DNA from: DATATV01 sp035551355
Lineage (GTDB): Bacteria > Actinomycetota > Actinomycetes > Mycobacteriales > Pseudonocardiaceae
Assembly: GCA_035551355.1 (NCBI GenBank)
Contig: DASZNF010000052.1
Location: 1 to 64,000 of the forward strand
Direction of reading: 5' to 3'
Length of the DNA: 64,000 nt
The translations under genes were made by a program, and so were the position numbers. The notes beneath the pieces are model-generated. The model had not been told where the DNA came from. It ran no database searches and worked only from the letters and a program-made list of their open reading frames with translations. Positions within the stretch are counted from its first letter, which is position 1, and each line of letters starts with the position of its first letter. Shown here in pieces: positions 16,095-23,943 of this stretch.

Positions 16095-17240
16095 ATGCCG
16101 GCCGAACGGATGATGCCCACTGACGAGGCCGAGGACCTGCTCAAGCTGGTCCACGAGATCGCCACCCATGAACTCGCGCCGATCGCCAGTGAGTACGAAG
16201 CCGCCGCCCGATTCCCACGCGAACAGTTCCGTCTGCTTGGCCGCAGCGGGCTGCTCGGCCTGCCCTACCCCGAACGCTGGGGTGGCGGCGGCCAGCCGTA
16301 CGAGGTGTACCTGCAGGCGCTGGAAGAGATCGCCGGAGCGTGGATGTCGGTGGGCGTCGGCCTGTCCGTGCACACGATGTCCTGCTATCCGCTGGCCAGC
16401 TTCGGCTCCGACGAGCAGCGCGACCAGTGGCTGCCCGCGCTGCTGGCCGGGGACCGGCTCGGCGCCTACGCGCTGTCCGAGCCGGACGCCGGTTCCGACG
16501 CGGCCGCCCTGTCGGCGCGCGCGGTGCCCGACGGGGACGACTACCTGGTGACCGGGACCAAGGCGTGGATCACCCACGCGGGTGTCGCCGACTTCTACAC
16601 CATGATGGTGCGCACCAGCGACGACGGCGGCCACGGCATCAGCTGCCTGCTGGCCGAGGCCGACACCCCGGGCCTGTCGGCCGCACCGCCGGAACACAAG
16701 ATGGGCCTGACCGGCTCACCCACCGCACAGCTGCTGCTGGACCGGGCCCGGATACCGCGGTCCCGGCGGATCGGCGCGGAGGGCGAGGGACTGAAGATCG
16801 CGCTGGACGCGCTGAACTCCGGCCGGCTGGGCATTGCCGCCTGCGCGGTCGGGCTGGCGCAGGCGGCGCTGGACGAGGCGGTCCGCTACGCCACTCAGCG
16901 CACCCAGTTCGGCAAGCCGATCATCGAGTTCCAGGGGCTGGAGTTCCTGCTGGCCGACATGGCCGCCGCGGTCGAGTCGGCGCGGGCGACCTACCTGGAG
17001 GCGGCCCGGCGCCGCGACCGCGATCTGCCCTTCCGGCGCCAGGCGTCGATCGCCAAGCTGGTGGCCACGGACGCGGCGATGAAGGTGACCACCGACGCGG
17101 TGCAGGTGCTCGGCGGCGCGGGCTACACTCGCGACTTCCCGGTGGAGCGGTACATGCGCGAGGCCAAGGTGCCGCAGATCTTCGAGGGCACCAACCAGAT
17201 CCAGCGGATGCTCATCGCGCGCGAACTCCGCAAGGTCTGA
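16095..17240 (+). CDS. acyl-CoA dehydrogenase
   Basis: FAD-dependent alpha,beta-dehydrogenation of an acyl-CoA, as in fatty-acid or branched-chain amino-acid breakdown. The 381-residue protein has YALSEPDAGSDAAAL (flavin/substrate loop), GTKAWITHAG, RTQFGKPIIEFQGLEFLLADM, VLGGAGYTRDFPVERYMREAK and the C-terminal IFEGTNQIQRMLIARELRK, whose Glu is the usual catalytic base. Start ATG 16095 follows GGAGGA at 16085-16090. The spacer upstream has an imperfect dyad GATTG-GACGTCCGA-CAATC near 16033-16051, a possible operator. Chain-length preference cannot be read from the sequence. Confidence 0.9.
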   Translation: MPAERMMPTDEAEDLLKLVHEIATHELAPIASEYEAAARFPREQFRLLGRSGLLGLPYPERWGGGGQPYEVYLQALEEIAGAWMSVGVGLSVHTMSCYPLASFGSDEQRDQWLPALLAGDRLGAYALSEPDAGSDAAALSARAVPDGDDYLVTGTKAWITHAGVADFYTMMVRTSDDGGHGISCLLAEADTPGLSAAPPEHKMGLTGSPTAQLLLDRARIPRSRRIGAEGEGLKIALDALNSGRLGIAACAVGLAQAALDEAVRYATQRTQFGKPIIEFQGLEFLLADMAAAVESARATYLEAARRRDRDLPFRRQASIAKLVATDAAMKVTTDAVQVLGGAGYTRDFPVERYMREAKVPQIFEGTNQIQRMLIARELRKV

Positions 17241-17242
17241 TC

Positions 17243-17333
17243 CCGAACGAGTGATCCACGCATTCGAGGTACGGGCGTGGATGCCGTCGACGAGCAGCCG
17301 CAGCCCGTACTCGAGATGTTCCGGCGGGTGCGG
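17243..17333 (-). pseudogene. possible remnant of a TetR-type regulator C-terminus
   Basis: One minus-strand frame reads PPEHLEYGLRLLVDGIHART, which resembles the last helix of many TetR-family regulators (EYGLxxLLDGI). There is no helix-turn-helix upstream: the frame meets a stop codon in the bases just after position 17340. I read it as a decayed fragment; chance similarity is possible because the stretch is short. Confidence 0.3.
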
Positions 17334-17573
17334 CCGGCGAAGTTATCCACAGCCCACCCCCACCAGCCAATTCCACCCCGCATTTCCGACTAATGTGAAA
17401 TCAAGGGGTCCCCCTGGGCGGGGGACCTCTGGGTGGGTTTGGCTGGGTCGCGTCGTGGCTGGTCGCGTCGTGGCTTGGGATCGCTGGGGTGGTCGGGGTT
17501 GCCCGGAGAACTGTGCACGGGTGGGGCCGGGTGAGGTTGGGGGTGCCCGGCCGCCCCGCGGGGCACGTGTGGG
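17334..17573. other. intergenic region without a recognisable gene
   Basis: Together with the preceding remnant this makes 333 bp between the convergent acyl-CoA dehydrogenase and amidohydrolase genes. It holds one perfect DnaA-box-like nonamer TTATCCACA at 17343-17351, a GC hairpin at 17407-17427 and G-rich low-complexity sequence. I see no conserved coding frame. Confidence 0.6.
17407..17427. terminator. hairpin between convergent genes
   Basis: GGTCCCCC-TGGGC-GGGGGACC, an 8-bp perfect GC stem with a 5-base loop. There is no T-tract, as is usual for actinobacterial terminators. It lies downstream of both the acyl-CoA dehydrogenase (+) and the amidohydrolase (-). Confidence 0.5.
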
Positions 17574-18785
17574 TTATTCGCCGTAGTAGCGGTTGGCGAC
17601 CGCGCCCTCGCCTGCATCGTCGTCGTAGGTGTAGACCTCGCGGCCGCGCACGAACACACGTACGGCCCGGCTCATCACGTCCAGAGGATCGCCCGACCAG
17701 ATGACCACGTCCGCGTCCAGGCCGGGACGCAGCGCGCCCACCCGGTCGTCCAGGCCCAGGATCTCCGCCGGGTTGATGGTCAGGGCGCGCAATGCCGTCT
17801 CGCGGTCCAAGCCTTCCTTGACCGCCAGGGTGGCCTGGTGCACCAGGAAGTGGATCGGCACCACCGGGTGATCGGTGGTGATCGCCAGCTTCACCCCGGC
17901 CCGGGCCATGATCCCGGCCGCGCGCATGGTGCGGTTGCGCAGCTCGACCTTCACCCGCGTGGTGAACATCGGGCCGAAGATCACCGGGATGTTCTTCTGG
18001 GCCAGCACATCGGCGACCAGGTGGCCCTCGGTCCCGTGGTTGACCACCAAGCGGTAGCCGAACTCCTCGGCCAGCCGGATCGCGGTCATGATGTCGTCCG
18101 CGCGGTGGGTGTGCTGGTCCCACGCCAACTCACCTTCGAGCACCCGGACCAGGGTCTCCTTGGTCAGATCCCGCTCGGCCGGCTCGCCTTTGTCCAGCTT
18201 GTGCTGCCTTGCTGCCCGGTAGTCCTGCGCCGCGATGAACGCCTCGCGGATCACCGCCGCGACACCCAATCGGGTCGACGGGGTCCGGTCCTTCTCCCCG
18301 TACACCCGTTTCGGGTTCTCGCCCAGCGCGCTCTTCACACTCACCCCGACCCGGAACGCCATCTCGTCGACGTTCCGGCCCCAGGTCTTCACCGCGATCG
18401 TCTGTCCCCCGATCGGGTTGCCCGACCCCGGCTTGACCACGACCGACGTCACACCACCGGACAGCGCGTCGTCGAAGCCCACCTCGTAGGGGTTGATGCC
18501 GTCCAGCGCGCGGAACCGGGCCCCGTTCGGGTCGGTCATCTCGTTCGTGTCGTTGCCGGCCCACGCCTCGCCGTCCTCGTGCACGCCGAGATGTCCGTGC
18601 GCCTCGATGAACCCGGGCAGCACCCACGCCCCCTCGGCGTCCACCTCCTGCACGTCATCCGGGATTTCGACCTCCGCGGCCGCCCCCACCGCCGCGATCC
18701 TGCCGTCCTGGATCAGCACGGTCCCCCCGTCGATGGGCTCGCCATCGATCGGAACCACGTACCCACCTGTGATTGCGACATCCAT
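17574..18785 (-). CDS. amidohydrolase-superfamily metallohydrolase (imidazolonepropionase-like)
   Basis: 403-residue cytoplasmic metal-dependent hydrolase. N-terminal TGGYVVPIDGEPIDGGTVLIQDGRIAAVG is the small beta-sandwich part; the barrel carries LPGFIEAHGHLGVHEDG (metal-binding His-x-His), LVVNHGTEGHLVADVLA, and AITTDHPVVP with the catalytic Asp. The C-terminus returns to GALRPGLDADVVIWSGDPLDV, a normal ending. This subgroup includes imidazolonepropionase and other cyclic amidases, and the substrate is not predictable. Start ATG 18785 is supported by TAGCCT ending 8 bases upstream; an in-frame GTG at 18812 is the alternative. Confidence 0.8.
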   Translation of the reverse strand: MDVAITGGYVVPIDGEPIDGGTVLIQDGRIAAVGAAAEVEIPDDVQEVDAEGAWVLPGFIEAHGHLGVHEDGEAWAGNDTNEMTDPNGARFRALDGINPYEVGFDDALSGGVTSVVVKPGSGNPIGGQTIAVKTWGRNVDEMAFRVGVSVKSALGENPKRVYGEKDRTPSTRLGVAAVIREAFIAAQDYRAARQHKLDKGEPAERDLTKETLVRVLEGELAWDQHTHRADDIMTAIRLAEEFGYRLVVNHGTEGHLVADVLAQKNIPVIFGPMFTTRVKVELRNRTMRAAGIMARAGVKLAITTDHPVVPIHFLVHQATLAVKEGLDRETALRALTINPAEILGLDDRVGALRPGLDADVVIWSGDPLDVMSRAVRVFVRGREVYTYDDDAGEGAVANRYYGE

Positions 18786-18793
18786 GGTTCGCG

Positions 18794-18799
18794 AGGCTA
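18794..18799 (-). promoter_or_regulatory. probable leaderless -10 element of the amidohydrolase
   Basis: TAGCCT on the minus strand, 8 bases before ATG 18785, with no ribosome site in between. Confidence 0.4.
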
Positions 18800-18819
18800 A
18801 CGGAGAACCCACCCGATCA

Positions 18820-19731
18820 TCACCCCAACGGGGTGAACCCCCACCGGCCCGTCCAGGTTTCCCCGGCGTGCAGCTGGATCAGGTCGATTCCGGAGTTCAG
18901 CGCGTCCGGTGGGCAGGTCATCGGCTCGATCGCCACCGCGCCCGCGCCCCGGTCGCCGAACTCCGGTGGGGTGAACACCTGCACCCACCGGAACGCCGGG
19001 TCGGCCCACAGCTCCACCCCGCCGCTCGGGCCGGTCAGCCGGTGGTGCACCAGACCGTCCTCCTCGGGCCGGCAACCGCCCAGCGGGTTGTTCAGCGACC
19101 GCCCGGCCAGGGGCTGCGGAGTACGGAAGTCCAGGTTGGTGTCGGTCACCGGAACGGGCGGACCGGAGGGCAGCAGACGGTCGCTGGTCAGCGGGAGCGC
19201 GGTGGTCGCGGCCAGCTGCAGGTCGCACACGTCCCGGTCGACCGCGCCCGCCCTCGGATACGGGTGCGTGCCCAGGCCGAAGGGCACCGTCTGCTCGCCC
19301 TCGTTGCGCACCGTGTGGGTGACCGTCAGGCCGCGGGCGTCCAGGGCGTACTCGATCGTGGTGCTCAGCGGCACCGGCCAGCCGGCCTGCACCGGGATGT
19401 CCGAGGACAGGGTGATCGCCGCCGCGGTGCGCTCGGTGGGCACCCACGGCAGGTGCCGTTGCAGGCCGTGGATCGCGTTGTGCAGGTCCGGCTCGGTCAG
19501 CTCCAGCTGCTGCGGCTCGTCCTGCCACGTCCAGCGCCCGTCGGCCACCCGATTGGGCCACGGCACCAGCACCGCGCCCGAGCCGAGCGGCGGGTGCGCG
19601 TCCTCGGCGTAGGTCTCCAGGTACGGCGTGCCGTCCACCTCGAACAACCGTAGGCCCGCGCCAACCTCGGTGACCACGGCCCGCGCTGCCCCGAACGAGA
19701 TCTCGTACTGTTCCCCGGTCTCTGCACCCAT
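18820..19731 (-). CDS. aldose 1-epimerase family protein
   Basis: 303-residue galactose-mutarotase-fold protein, probably interconverting anomers of a hexose or hexose-6-phosphate. Motifs seen: LVPWPNRVADGRWTW (about residues 56-70, Asn-Arg substrate contact), NAIHGLQRHLPW, FGLGTHPYPR with the catalytic His, and WVQVFTPPEF / AIEPMTCPPDALNSG with the catalytic Glu region. All core catalytic elements look intact. Start ATG 19731 is preceded by TACCCT with a 6-base spacer, so the mRNA is probably leaderless. It lies 34 bases upstream of the amidohydrolase on the same strand, but that gene has its own likely promoter. Confidence 0.85.
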   Translation of the reverse strand: MGAETGEQYEISFGAARAVVTEVGAGLRLFEVDGTPYLETYAEDAHPPLGSGAVLVPWPNRVADGRWTWQDEPQQLELTEPDLHNAIHGLQRHLPWVPTERTAAAITLSSDIPVQAGWPVPLSTTIEYALDARGLTVTHTVRNEGEQTVPFGLGTHPYPRAGAVDRDVCDLQLAATTALPLTSDRLLPSGPPVPVTDTNLDFRTPQPLAGRSLNNPLGGCRPEEDGLVHHRLTGPSGGVELWADPAFRWVQVFTPPEFGDRGAGAVAIEPMTCPPDALNSGIDLIQLHAGETWTGRWGFTPLG

Positions 19732-19737
19732 GCGGCA

Positions 19738-19743
19738 AGGGTA
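19738..19743 (-). promoter_or_regulatory. probable leaderless -10 element of the aldose epimerase gene
   Basis: TACCCT on the minus strand separated by 6 bases from ATG 19731; no Shine-Dalgarno sequence. Confidence 0.45.
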
Positions 19744-19753
19744 AGGGGGCTCA

Positions 19754-19795
19754 CCTGACCGGGTTGCGGGGAGGACCCGATCACCGCCGGTCAGG
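19754..19795 (-). terminator. possible terminator of the DUF3558-type lipoprotein gene
   Basis: CCTGACCGG (19754-19762) and CCGGTCAGG (19787-19795) form a perfect 9-bp stem with a 24-base loop. The stem includes the stop codon of the upstream lipoprotein gene, and the element precedes the promoter of the aldose epimerase. Confidence 0.4.
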
Positions 19796-20327
19796 GCAGT
19801 TTGGCGAACACCCCGCGCAGCACCGACACCAAACGGTTCTTGTCCGGTCCCACCGACGTGGCCACGATGATCGCCACCAGCCGCAGCCGGCCGCCGCCTT
19901 TGCGCACCGCGACCGCCGCGGTGTTCGCGTTGCCGGCCAGGTCGTCCACGAAGGCCGAGGCGTCACCCACCTGGGGCGAACCGGAGTCCACGCGCCCGGC
20001 CGAGGCGAAGTTCGACACCAGCTGGGTCGGCGAGGCCGCCGAGTCCGGGAAGTCGGCGGTCTCCAGCGCGGCGTCGTTGGACCCGTCGCTGTCGGCGTAG
20101 ACGCACAGATAGGCCGCCACGTTGTGGTCGAAGATCGGGCCGTTGCGCTGCGCGGTCAGGCCGGACAGGCCGAACGCGGACTGCACGTCGGTGACCGGCA
20201 GCCAGGAGCACACCTCGGCGGAAGAATCGGGCGCGGGCTGCGCAACGCCGGCGATGTCGGTCGCGCAGCCGGTCACCGCGATGGTCACTGCCAGCACGCC
20301 GATCGCGGCCCAACCTCTGCACGCCAC
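19791..20327 (-). CDS. DUF3558-type lipoprotein
   Basis: 178-residue predicted lipoprotein. The N-terminus is a type II signal peptide ending VTGCATD (lipidated Cys about residue 20). The mature part contains SAEVCSWLPVTDVQSAFGLSG and AYLCVYADSD, a pair of cysteines arranged as in actinobacterial DUF3558 cell-surface proteins, and ends RLRLVAIIVATSVGPDKNRLVSVLRGVFAKLP. No enzymatic motif is visible. The GTG 20327 start is a choice by signal-peptide length. A second lipoprotein with a different sequence follows upstream on the same strand, suggesting a surface-protein locus. Confidence 0.65.
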   Translation of the reverse strand: MACRGWAAIGVLAVTIAVTGCATDIAGVAQPAPDSSAEVCSWLPVTDVQSAFGLSGLTAQRNGPIFDHNVAAYLCVYADSDGSNDAALETADFPDSAASPTQLVSNFASAGRVDSGSPQVGDASAFVDDLAGNANTAAVAVRKGGGRLRLVAIIVATSVGPDKNRLVSVLRGVFAKLP

Positions 20328-20483
20328 CCCAGCAGTGTGCGGGAGTTGCCGGGCGGGCCGGTAGGGCCGAATGCGCGCAATTGGCGGCCGGGGTGGCGGT
20401 TCGGGTGGCGGCCGGGCGGGCTGTCGGCAGAGCCGTCGCGGGGCCGGAGTTCGGGCGACGGGCGGCCTGGACAGCGTTGTTCG

Positions 20484-20570
20484 GCGCGAGGGCTCAGCGA
20501 GCCGGGCACGAGGGCTCAGCCAGCCGTACGCGAGGCTCGGCGAGCCGGGCGCGAGGGCTTGGCGAGCGAG
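20484..20570 (+). repeat. degenerate 19-24-bp direct repeats between two lipoprotein genes
   Basis: Four imperfect units start at 20484, 20506, 20530 and 20549, each built on GCGCGAGGGCTCAGCGAGCC or a variant. They sit just downstream (on the minus strand) of the lipoprotein gene that ends at 20592. The unit and its length differ from the 27-bp family. Confidence 0.55.
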
Positions 20571-20591
20571 GCGCGTTCCGGCGCGGGCCGG

Positions 20592-21221
20592 TCAGGTGAG
20601 GAGGGTTTTTTCGAGGTTGACCAGGGGGGTGTTGCCGTGCGGCTCCGCGGCCTGGTCGGTGTAGAGGGTGTACACGTGCGTGGTGCCGTTGACCTGCTTG
20701 GCCGCCGACACCGCGTAGAGCTTGTTGCCGCCGGTCTGCCACGTGTACTGGGCGGCGACCTGGGCGCTGCCCACGCCGGTGAGCGGCTGCACGTTGGCGA
20801 TGCCCTGTTGCTTCTCGATCGCGGCCAGCGCGGTGGTGGGCGTGTAGGGCGAGCCCGCGGCGGCGAACACCAGGTTGATGGTCAGCGACGGGGCCCCGGC
20901 GATACGGCACTGCACCTGGTAGATGCCCTGCTCGGTGGTGGTCGAGGAAACCGTGGTCTGCACGCCGGTCACGCTGAACAGCTGCTCGACGGCGTTCGAG
21001 GGCACCGCGCCGCAGATCTGGTCGGCCGAGGGGTTGCCGGCCGGGGCGCCGGTGGTGCCGCCGGAGGACGGGCCACCAGAACCGCCGGAGGAACCGGACG
21101 CGGTCGAGCCGCCGGTGCCGGTGGTGGGGACGGCGGAGCCGGTCACCATTTTCTGGCAGCCGGCCACCGCGAGCACCACGGCGACTCCCGCGACCAGCGA
21201 GCCCAGCACACGCGCGACCAT
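20592..21221 (-). CDS. lipoprotein with Gly/Ser/Thr-rich stalk
   Basis: 209-residue predicted lipoprotein. The signal peptide MVARVLGSLVAGVAVVLAVAGC gives a lipobox Cys at residue 22, followed by a flexible stalk (GSTASGSSGGSGGPSSGG) of about 35 residues and a C-terminal domain with ADQICGAVPSNAVEQLFSV and YQVQCRIAG cysteines. This resembles DUF3558-like actinobacterial surface lipoproteins but is not a confident match. Start ATG 21221 has GAGGG about seven bases upstream. The frame is open further upstream but adds no recognisable sequence. No partner gene suggests a function. Confidence 0.65.
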   Translation of the reverse strand: MVARVLGSLVAGVAVVLAVAGCQKMVTGSAVPTTGTGGSTASGSSGGSGGPSSGGTTGAPAGNPSADQICGAVPSNAVEQLFSVTGVQTTVSSTTTEQGIYQVQCRIAGAPSLTINLVFAAAGSPYTPTTALAAIEKQQGIANVQPLTGVGSAQVAAQYTWQTGGNKLYAVSAAKQVNGTTHVYTLYTDQAAEPHGNTPLVNLEKTLLT

Positions 21222-21468
21222 TCCGGTTCCCTCGTCAATCTGAGTAGTCCCCCGGTGGACGCGAATGGTAGCCGAGTGGTTCCCCCACACGGGTCACGAG
21301 TCGGGCGGTCCGCCGGAAAAGGGGCAATCCCTCGGGTGCGAAGGGTATCGGTCGGGCTAGTTGTTCACTCGGGCGAGTGATTCACTCCATCGGGAGTTCG
21401 TGGTTCCCCGGAACTACCCCGACCCCGATTCGCGAATGAATTTCGGGTCTGGACCGTCTGTTGCCGGC

Positions 21469-22785
21469 TCAGAGGACGGGGGCTCGGTAGCGCCAGAACG
21501 CGGGGGCGAACGCGACCGCGGGGATGAGCAGCAGGATCACCAGGGCCCCGCCGCCGGCCACCGTCCAGGTGGTGCCGATCGCCGCCCCGATCGTGCCGTG
21601 CAGCAGATCCGCCACCCGGGGACCGCCGGCGACCACGACGGTGAACACCCCCTGCATACGGCCGCGCATCTCGTCCGTCGCCACGGTCTGCAGCATGGCC
21701 CCGCGGAAGACCATGCTGATCATGTCGCCGACGCCGCCGATCGCCAGCCACACCACGGCCAGCCACAGACTGTGCGCGAAGCCGAGGCCGATCACGCCGA
21801 TACCCCACAACCCCACCGCGAAGGTGATGCCCACGCCGTGCCGGCGAATCCGCGACAGCCAACCGGACGTGATGCCGCACAGCAGGGCGCCCAGCGGCAT
21901 CGCCGCGTACAGCCAGCCCAGGGCCAGGCCGCCGTCAGCGGAGCCGAAGCCGTGCGCGGCCATCTGCGGGAACAGCGCCCGCGGCATGCCGACCGTCATC
22001 GCGATGATGTCGGCCAGGAAGGACACCAGCAGCGCGGTTTTCGTTGACAGGTAACGGAATCCGTCGACCACCGAGGCGAAACCGGCGCGCTGGGATTTGC
22101 CGTCGGCGGTGGCCAGCGGCGGCAACGGCGGCAGTTTCCACACGGCCCACAACGTGACGGTCAGGCCGATGGCGTCGATCAGGTACAGGGTGGACAGGCC
22201 AAGCACCGGGATCAGCGCACCGGCCAGCATCGGGCCGAAGACCGACCCGAAAGTGAACACCGTGCCGCCCAGGGCGTTCGCGGCCGGCAGCAGTGCCGGT
22301 TCGATCAGCCGGGCGATGGAGGCGTTGCGGGCGGGCTGGTTCATCGCGAAGAACGACTGCTGCACGCCCAGCAGCGCGAGCACCAGCCAGACCGAGTTCA
22401 GGTGCAGCGCTGCCTGCGCCCACAGCAGCACCGAAGTGGCCGCGATACCCGAATTGGTGACGAACAACAGCTTCCGGCGGTCCACGGCGTCGGCCACCGC
22501 GCCACCCCACAGGCCGAACACCAGCAGCGGCACCAGGGCCACCGCGCCGGCCAATCCCACATAGCCCGAGGAATTGGTCAGGTCGTACACCTGTTTGGGC
22601 ACCGCGACCGCGGTGAGCTGGCTGCCCACCGCGGTGACCGCGGTGGAGGTCCACAACCGCCGATAGGCAGGCGTGCGCAGCGGGCGGGTGTCCATCGCAA
22701 GGGACCCCAGACGACGCCGAACCCGGCCGGTCCGCAGCGTTTGCCGAGCGGGCTGATCGGGTTCGGTGTCGGCCGGCGAAGTCAC
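21469..22785 (-). CDS. MFS exporter, EntS-like (probable siderophore export)
   Basis: 438-residue major-facilitator protein with about 12 membrane helices. Motif A-like loops read GGAVADAVDRRKLLF and SGWLSRIRRHGV; VQQSFFAMNQPARNASIARLIEP and NALGGTVFTFGSVFGPMLAG are typical of the EntS / TMEM-like exporter group. An iron-box dyad overlaps its promoter, which supports a role in siderophore export, though the substrate is inferred. It starts at GTG 22785: a TAAGCT -10 within the iron box ends 8 bases upstream, implying a leaderless mRNA. ATG 22695 (MDTRPLRTPAYRRLW) is the alternative if the N-terminal 30 residues are not translated. Confidence 0.75.
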   Translation of the reverse strand: MTSPADTEPDQPARQTLRTGRVRRRLGSLAMDTRPLRTPAYRRLWTSTAVTAVGSQLTAVAVPKQVYDLTNSSGYVGLAGAVALVPLLVFGLWGGAVADAVDRRKLLFVTNSGIAATSVLLWAQAALHLNSVWLVLALLGVQQSFFAMNQPARNASIARLIEPALLPAANALGGTVFTFGSVFGPMLAGALIPVLGLSTLYLIDAIGLTVTLWAVWKLPPLPPLATADGKSQRAGFASVVDGFRYLSTKTALLVSFLADIIAMTVGMPRALFPQMAAHGFGSADGGLALGWLYAAMPLGALLCGITSGWLSRIRRHGVGITFAVGLWGIGVIGLGFAHSLWLAVVWLAIGGVGDMISMVFRGAMLQTVATDEMRGRMQGVFTVVVAGGPRVADLLHGTIGAAIGTTWTVAGGGALVILLLIPAVAFAPAFWRYRAPVL

Positions 22786-22791
22786 AATGTC

Positions 22792-22809
22792 TTAGCTTAG
22801 GTTAGCTAA
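22792..22809. promoter_or_regulatory. iron box (DtxR/IdeR-type) at the exporter promoter
   Basis: TTAGCTTAGGTTAGCTAA has 6-bp arms (TTAGCT / AGCTAA) and contains TTAGGTTAG, the core of the actinobacterial iron box (TTAGGTTAGSCTAACCTAA). It covers the likely -10 hexamer TAAGCT (minus strand, 22794-22799) of the exporter, so binding of an iron-loaded repressor would block initiation directly. Confidence 0.65.
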
Positions 22810-22853
22810 CGACTTGGCCGGTAATTCTCGGACCGAGATCACGTCCGGGTGAA

Positions 22854-23570
22854 TCACGGAGCCAGACGCTTGATTCCCCAGTTGTCCCCGGAATGGGTGT
22901 ACACGAGCCGGTCGTGCATGCGATCGGGCCGCCCCTGCCAGAACTCCACCGTCTCCGGGCGAATCCGCCAGCCACCCCAGTGCGGCGGCAGTGGCACGTG
23001 GTCGGCGTCGGCGAACTGGCGGGTCACGTTGGCCAGCGCGCTTTCCAGCGTCTGCCGGCCGGTGACCGTCCGGGACTGCGGCGAGGCCCACGCGCCCAGC
23101 TGCGAACCACGCGGCCGGCTGGCCCAGTAGGCCGCGGTTTCCGCCACGTTCACCTTGTCCACCGTCCCCCGTACGTGGACCTGGCGCTCCAGGCCGTACC
23201 AGGGGAAGGTCGCCGAGGCGTACCGGGTGGCGATCAGATCGTGGCTCTTGGCCGAGGTGTAGTTGGTGAAGAACACCACGCCCCGCTCGTCGATGCCCTT
23301 GCACAGCACGGTCCGGGACGAGGGCAGGCCCTGCGGATTGGCCGTGGCCAGCACCATCGCGTTCGGCTCGGTCAGCCCGGCCTTGGTCGCCTCGTCCAGC
23401 CACAGCTGCAGCTGCTCGTGCCAGCTGCCGGCCAGTTCGGACTCCTCGAAGCGGCCCTGTTCGTAGGACACCCGCATGGCGGGCAGTTCCAGCGCGGAGG
23501 TGGCGACATCCGAACCGGGGTACACGTCCTCGGTTGTCGCGTCCTGCACAACGCTGTTGATGTCGGGCAT
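22854..23570 (-). CDS. pdxH: pyridoxamine 5'-phosphate oxidase
   Basis: FMN enzyme converting pyridoxamine or pyridoxine phosphate into pyridoxal 5'-phosphate. The 238-residue protein contains EPNAMVLATANPQGLPSSRTVLCKGIDERGVVFFTNYTSAKSHDL (FMN and substrate binding), RQVHVRGTVDKV, YWASRPRGSQLGAWAS and the C-terminal WGGWRIRPETVEFWQGRPDRMHDRLVYT that lines the PLP site. Start ATG 23570 follows GGAAGG about 10 bases upstream. It is divergent from the citrate synthase gene, an arrangement kept in many related actinobacteria. Confidence 0.93.
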   Translation of the reverse strand: MPDINSVVQDATTEDVYPGSDVATSALELPAMRVSYEQGRFEESELAGSWHEQLQLWLDEATKAGLTEPNAMVLATANPQGLPSSRTVLCKGIDERGVVFFTNYTSAKSHDLIATRYASATFPWYGLERQVHVRGTVDKVNVAETAAYWASRPRGSQLGAWASPQSRTVTGRQTLESALANVTRQFADADHVPLPPHWGGWRIRPETVEFWQGRPDRMHDRLVYTHSGDNWGIKRLAP

Positions 23571-23943
23571 ACCGAACCACCTTCCGACCGGTCGAACCCG
23601 TTGTGCGGGTTGGGGAGCGGACGTGAAACCGTCGTTCGGCCGACGGTACGGGGTCCTCGCCCTGGCCGAAACCGCTACAACGGTGATCCCGGCCACCGGA
23701 TCCGTGGTGCCCCGATCACCGAAAGTCCCGTCACCCATCCGGACAAAGCCCGCGGTGATCCTCGGAATCGAGAAAGAAGCGCACGCCGCTATTTCCACCT
23801 TGGCCAGCATCTGTTGTTCACTGAATCGTCACCTGATTCGTGACAGAAGACACCGACGCAGCGCATTGCCTCCATGGCCCTTGTGGGTGCACTGTTCGAG
23901 CACCCTCACGAAGGCCGAAAATCCCCGGAAGGCGGTGCACATC
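23571..23943. other. divergent intergenic region between pdxH and citA
   Basis: 373 bp with no gene I can support. The part nearer citA contains a direct repeat, GAATCGTCAC and GATTCGTGAC, at 23823-23844, which may be regulatory. The frame in line with citrate synthase is open through most of the region, but nothing upstream of 23935 resembles the enzyme. Confidence 0.5.

Noticed and set aside
17343..17351. Perfect DnaA box TTATCCACA as part of a replication origin
   Set aside because: There is only one nonamer, with no cluster, no AT-rich unwinding region and no dnaA/dnaN nearby.
21366..21379. Palindrome CACTCGGGCGAGTG upstream of a lipoprotein gene
   Set aside because: It has short arms in GC-rich DNA and no second copy, so it is too likely by chance to call an operator.
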